From NCBI GenBank assembly GCA_004173415.1, contig SEHC01000095.1, forward strand, positions 1 to 9,453: 9,453 bases of DNA, in the 5' to 3' direction. The first letter of the stretch is position 1. Every line of letters begins with the position of its first letter. Below the pieces are notes generated by a model that ran no database searches, was not told the origin of the DNA, and was given only the letters and a program-made list of their open reading frames with translations. The DNA comes from Lysobacteraceae bacterium (lineage in GTDB: Bacteria > Pseudomonadota > Gammaproteobacteria > Xanthomonadales > Xanthomonadaceae). Both the position numbers and the translations under genes were made by a program. Shown here piece after piece: positions 6,881 to 9,453 of the stretch.

Positions 6881-7175
6881 GGCTTATGGATCAGCCCCGG
6901 AGCCTGATCGCTGTGACGATTCGGCCTACCGGTAAGCCTCCGTGGCTAATCGTTGAGCCAGTCTGGCTTACCGGTAAGCCTTCGCGGCTCATCAGTTGAG
7001 CCAAGCTGGCTTACTGGTAAGGCTCCAAGGCTCAGCGTTGAGGCAATCTGGCTTACCGGTAAGCCTCCGCGGCTCAGCGTTGAGGCAATCTGGCTTACCG
7101 GTAAGCCTCCGCGGCTCAGCGTTGAGGCAATCCGGCTTACCGGTAAGCCTCCGCGGCTCAGCGTTGAGGCAATCC
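6881..7175. repeat. Tandem array of seven 42-bp units carrying 14 dyads at 21-bp spacing
   Basis: Units start at 6881, 6923, 6965, 7008, 7050, 7092 and 7134; all are 42 bp except the third (43 bp). The consensus first half is the perfect palindrome GGCTTACCGGTAAGCC plus spacer TCCGC. The second half is the imperfect dyad GGCTCAGCGTTGAGGC plus spacer AATCT or AATCC. The two 16-bp dyads agree at 11 positions, so the unit is a duplicated 21-bp module. The palindrome is perfect in units 3, 5, 6 and 7; units 2 and 4 have small changes, and unit 1 is clearly degenerate. Units 5 to 7 are identical apart from the last base. The array fills the upstream side of the MFS gene and ends at its ribosome site. 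Likely roles are multiple operators or a structured mRNA leader. No protein family or known repeat is recognised. Confidence 0.93.
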
Positions 7176-7179
7176 GAGG
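7176..7179 (+). promoter_or_regulatory. Ribosome binding site of the MFS exporter
   Basis: GAGG, 5 nt before the ATG at 7185, begins at the first base after the last repeat unit. It decides the start: longer in-frame readings begin inside the repeat array and have no comparable site. Confidence 0.6.
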
Positions 7180-7184
7180 CGACA

Positions 7185-8651
7185 ATGGCGGCCCCTGCCT
7201 GCACGGCCGCTTCCGTTTTCGTGAGAAAGGAACGCCTCCTTCCCCTGATCGTTGCGACCGCCTTGTTCATCGAGAACATGGATTCGACCGCGATCACGAC
7301 CTCGCTGCCGATGATCGCCGCCGACCTGGGGGTGGAGCCGGTGGCGCTGAAGCTGGCCCTGACCACCTACATGCTGGCGCTGGCGGTGTTCATCCCGATC
7401 AGCGGCTGGGTCGCCGACCGCTTTGGCGCGCAACGCACCTTCATGGCCGCCATCGGCGTGTTCCTGCTCGGCTCGCTGGGCTGCGCCGCTTCCGACTCGC
7501 TGGGCATGCTGGTCGCCGCCCGCTTCCTGCAAGGCGTGGGCGGCGCGATGATGGTGCCGGTGGGCAGGCTGGTGCTGCTGCGCACGGTGCCCAAGTCAAA
7601 ACTGGTGCAGGCACTGAGCTGGCTGACCATTCCCGCGCTGCTGGGGCCGATGCTGGGCCCGCCCCTGGGCGGCCTGATCACCACCTACAGCCACTGGCGT
7701 TTCATCTTCCTCATCAATATCCCGATGGGCCTGCTGGGCATCTTCCTGGCCTGGAAATACATCCCGATGCTGAAGGGCGAAACGCGCCCGCTGGACTGGC
7801 GCGGCTTCATCCTGTCCGGGCTGGGACTGGCCCTGGCGATCTTCGGTTTCGCCAGCATCGGCCGGCACCTGGTCAGCACGCCGATGGCGATCGCCTGCAT
7901 GCTGGCTGGCATGTCGGTGCTGGGCCTGTACGTGTTGCATTCGCGCCGCCATCCGCATCCGCTGATCGACCTGACCCTGTTCAAGGTGCCGACCTTCCGC
8001 ATCAGCGTACTCGGCGGCTCGCTGTTCCGCATCGGCATCGGCGCCACGCCGTTCCTGCTGCCGCTGATGCTGCAGCTGGGCTTCGGCCTGGACCCGTTGC
8101 AGTCGGGCCTGATCACCTTCACTTCGGCGGCCGGCGCCATGTTCATGAAGACGGTGGCCGCGCGCATCCTCAAGCGCTTCGGTTTCCGCCCGGTGCTGAT
8201 CACCAATGCCCTGGTCGCCTCGCTTCTGCTGTGCGGCTTCGGCCTGTTCCGCGCCGACACGCCCTACCCGCTGATGATCGGCGTGCTGCTGGTCAGCGGC
8301 TGCTTCCGCTCGCTGCAGTTCACCAGCCTCAACGCGATCGCCTATGCCGACATCGACCAGTCACGCATGGGCCAGGCCAGCGGCCTGGCCGCGGTGGTCC
8401 AGCAGGTATCGCTGGCGGTCGGCGTCACCTTGGGTGGTTATGCGCTGACGATCGCCAGCGCGGCCACGCAGCAGCCACTGGACGCGGTGATCAACTTCAG
8501 CTTCGCCTTCCTCACCGTGGGCCTGATCTCGGCAAGCTCGGTGCTGATGATGTGGAAGCTGGTGCCCGGCGCGGGCGCGGAGATGTCCGGCAAGGCCCAG
8601 CCGGGTCAGGAGATCAGCGAACCCAAGCCGATCCACAACCCCGGAACGTGA
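7185..8651 (+). CDS. MFS multidrug/solute exporter, DHA2 (MdtD-like) family
   Basis: The 488-residue inner-membrane proton-driven transporter has about 13-14 hydrophobic segments between residues 19 and 460. TM1 carries the acidic ENMDST segment (30-35). The loop after TM2 has motif A, GWVADRFGAQRT (74-85). RFLQGVGGAMMVPVGR (113-128) is nearly identical to the same stretch of E. coli MdtD as I recall it. GPMLGPPLGG (154-163) is the exporter-type motif C. Length and C-terminal layout also fit MdtD. The substrate cannot be read from sequence. The start is the ATG at 7185 with GAGG 5 nt upstream; extension through the repeats would add repetitive 14-residue peptides. The gene stands alone, with no periplasmic adaptor or outer-membrane partner in the window. 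Its control region must lie in or beyond the dyad array. A 105-bp inverted-repeat element follows it. Confidence 0.92.
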   Translation: MAAPACTAASVFVRKERLLPLIVATALFIENMDSTAITTSLPMIAADLGVEPVALKLALTTYMLALAVFIPISGWVADRFGAQRTFMAAIGVFLLGSLGCAASDSLGMLVAARFLQGVGGAMMVPVGRLVLLRTVPKSKLVQALSWLTIPALLGPMLGPPLGGLITTYSHWRFIFLINIPMGLLGIFLAWKYIPMLKGETRPLDWRGFILSGLGLALAIFGFASIGRHLVSTPMAIACMLAGMSVLGLYVLHSRRHPHPLIDLTLFKVPTFRISVLGGSLFRIGIGATPFLLPLMLQLGFGLDPLQSGLITFTSAAGAMFMKTVAARILKRFGFRPVLITNALVASLLLCGFGLFRADTPYPLMIGVLLVSGCFRSLQFTSLNAIAYADIDQSRMGQASGLAAVVQQVSLAVGVTLGGYALTIASAATQQPLDAVINFSFAFLTVGLISASSVLMMWKLVPGAGAEMSGKAQPGQEISEPKPIHNPGT

Positions 8652-8675
8652 TCATGTTTTCCCGTGGAGAGTCAG

Positions 8676-8780
8676 GTAGCCCGGGTAGAGCGTAGCGGCC
8701 TGCAACAGCGAAGCTGGTCAACGGGGTTGTTGGCGGAGCATTTCCCAGCCCCTGGTTTCGCTACGCTCTACCCGGGCTAC
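8676..8780. repeat. REP/BIME-like element with perfect 22-bp inverted arms
   Basis: The left arm (8676-8697) begins GTAGCCCGGG and ends GAGCGTAGCG. Its exact reverse complement is at 8759-8780, and 61 bp lie between them. Each arm reads GTAG at its outer 5' end, as in REP sequences mobilised by RAYT transposases. GTAGCCCGGGTAGAGC-type sequences are, to my knowledge, frequent intergenic repeats in Xanthomonads and relatives. It lies between two convergent genes, so transcripts from either side would end in a 22-bp stem, which may serve as a transcript end or mRNA stabiliser. No transposase gene is present. Confidence 0.8.
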
Positions 8781-8831
8781 GTCTTTCAGGCCCGCCACAT
8801 GGTCAATCGGAACTACTCCCTGTTCCACTCA

Positions 8832-8847
8832 CTCCGGGCAGCCGGAG
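8832..8847 (-). terminator. Possible short terminator hairpin of the YgiC-like gene
   Basis: CTCCGG-GCAG-CCGGAG forms a 6-bp stem with a tetraloop, 9 bp downstream of the minus-strand stop codon. No T-run follows on the minus strand, so this is tentative. Confidence 0.3.
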
Positions 8848-8856
8848 CGAAGTCGG

Positions 8857-9453
8857 TTACAGATAGATCGCGGTCCGCGACGGATCGACGATGGCATGCG
8901 GCAGGAAGCGGGCGCTGTCGCGGGTGATGCGGCTGGCGTCCTCGCGGATGCCGATGCCGCAGGCGCGATCGCCGACGACCCAGCTGCCGACCAGCGGATA
9001 CTGGCCGTCGAAGGCGGTCAGCGGATGCGAGGCCTGGCGGATGCAGGGACCGTGGTAGGGGCCTTCGCTTTCCAGCCAGCTGCCGTCGGCCATGTGCATG
9101 GCGATGTTGGCGCCTTCGCGCGAATGCAGCGGCTTGCGCACCCAGCCGGCGGGCAACGGGCTGCCGTCGTCGAACTCGGCCGCCAGCAGGTTCGGGTGGC
9201 CGCGATGACGCTGCCACAGCAGCGGCAGGATGCCCTTGTTGCTGAGCACCGCCTTCCACGCCGGCTCCAGCAGTTGCAGGCCCGAGGCCGGCAAGGCGGC
9301 GCCGAACTCCTCGACCATCAGGTCCTCCAGCGGATACAGCTTGAACAGGCTGCCGATCACCGTGTCGTCCAGCGCGGTGAAGCGGCCGTCGTCGGACAGG
9401 CCGATGTCGGCCAGGGCGATGGCCTGGCCCTGCAGTCCGGCCTGGGCCGCGCA
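8857..9453 (-). CDS. Glutathionylspermidine synthase-family protein (YgiC/YjfC-like), C-terminal half only
   Basis: The minus-strand frame is open from the right edge to a TAA at 8857-8859, giving 198 residues of the C-terminal half of what is usually a protein of about 390 residues. It matches the ATP-grasp synthetase domain of glutathionylspermidine synthase and the E. coli YgiC/YjfC proteins: SLFKLYPLEDL, LEPAWKAVLSNKGILPLLW, GHPNLLAA, VRKPLHSREGANI, EGPY, LVGSWVVGDRACGIGIRED and the closing RFLPHAIV. An apparent start at 9360 (GTG) is internal, because residues upstream of it (ALADIGLSDDGRF) continue the family alignment. YgiC-type proteins lack the amidase domain of E. coli GspS. Their exact substrate is not settled, so the family name is safer than a reaction. 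It converges on the MFS gene. Confidence 0.88.
   Translation of the reverse strand, partial: CAAQAGLQGQAIALADIGLSDDGRFTALDDTVIGSLFKLYPLEDLMVEEFGAALPASGLQLLEPAWKAVLSNKGILPLLWQRHRGHPNLLAAEFDDGSPLPAGWVRKPLHSREGANIAMHMADGSWLESEGPYHGPCIRQASHPLTAFDGQYPLVGSWVVGDRACGIGIREDASRITRDSARFLPHAIVDPSRTAIYL

Noticed and set aside
7122..7149. Promoter within the repeats (TTGAGG, 16 bp, TAAGCC)
   Set aside because: The -35-like hexamer is fair, but the -10-like hexamer is poor and the same pair recurs in every clean unit, so it cannot be told from the repeat itself.
6881..7175. CRISPR array or plasmid-type iterons
   Set aside because: There are no unique spacers: spacers as well as dyads repeat. There is no AT-rich tract, no cas or rep gene, and the units abut a transporter gene.
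6996..7184. N-terminal extension of the MFS protein made of 14-residue peptide repeats
   Set aside because: The 42-bp unit is a multiple of three without stops in several frames, so both strands stay open by arithmetic. A 43-bp unit breaks the frame, the symmetry is at DNA level, and GAGG plus ATG at 7176-7187 gives a normal MdtD-like start.
6946..7366. Minus-strand repetitive peptide frames across the array
   Set aside because: They exist only because the repeat unit lacks stops. There is no ribosome site and no codon-level bias; one overlaps the exporter start.
6953..8695. 580-residue plus-strand frame overlapping the MFS gene in another frame
   Set aside because: Low-complexity Gly/Arg/Ala/Pro/His-rich translation with no membrane segments; it is a shadow of the exporter.
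9258..9360. GTG at 9360 as the start of the YgiC-like gene
   Set aside because: The frame continues upstream to the window edge with residues that fit the family, so the visible part is an internal fragment.

Overview
This is a GC-rich (roughly 70 %) chromosomal window. It most likely comes from the Xanthomonadaceae (Lysobacter, Luteimonas or Pseudoxanthomonas type). I base that on the protein sequences, the cysJ-cysI-cysH order, and the hairpin-rich intergenic repeats: CCCTCCCCCGC-type hairpins and GTAG-headed inverted repeats. Six protein-coding genes are well supported, two of them cut by or touching the window edges. I see no tRNA, rRNA, CRISPR, transposase or prophage genes.

Left third (1-4450, + strand): an assimilatory sulfate-reduction operon. 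CysJ (flavoprotein) and CysI (sirohaem/4Fe-4S haemoprotein) form the NADPH sulfite reductase. CysH makes the sulfite from PAPS. cysI and cysH overlap by ATGA. cysJ and cysI are separated by a 173-bp spacer filled almost entirely with stem-loops (1852-1978). A short hairpin (4474-4488) lies between cysH and the convergent next gene.

Middle (4503-6725, - strand): a UbiB/ABC1-family atypical kinase with two C-terminal membrane helices, preceded by a small lipoprotein of unknown function carrying a CPAAVTC motif.

Divergent intergenic region (6726-7184): 459 bp with no credible gene. Its striking content is a tandem array at 6881-7175 of seven 42-bp units, two of them noticeably degenerate. Each unit is itself two diverged 21-bp half-units, and each half-unit carries a 16-bp dyad. 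This gives 14 dyads at 21-bp centre-to-centre spacing (two helical turns), with a single 1-bp insertion. The best version is the perfect palindrome GGCTTACCGGTAAGCC. The array ends directly against the Shine-Dalgarno of a DHA2/MdtD-like MFS exporter (7185-8651, +). This is the most unusual structure in the window and looks like a multi-operator control region or a structured leader.

Right end: after the exporter comes a 105-bp element with perfect 22-bp inverted arms headed by GTAG (8676-8780, REP/BIME-like). Beyond it is the 3' half of a convergent glutathionylspermidine-synthase/YgiC-family ATP-grasp gene (8857 to the right edge, - strand).
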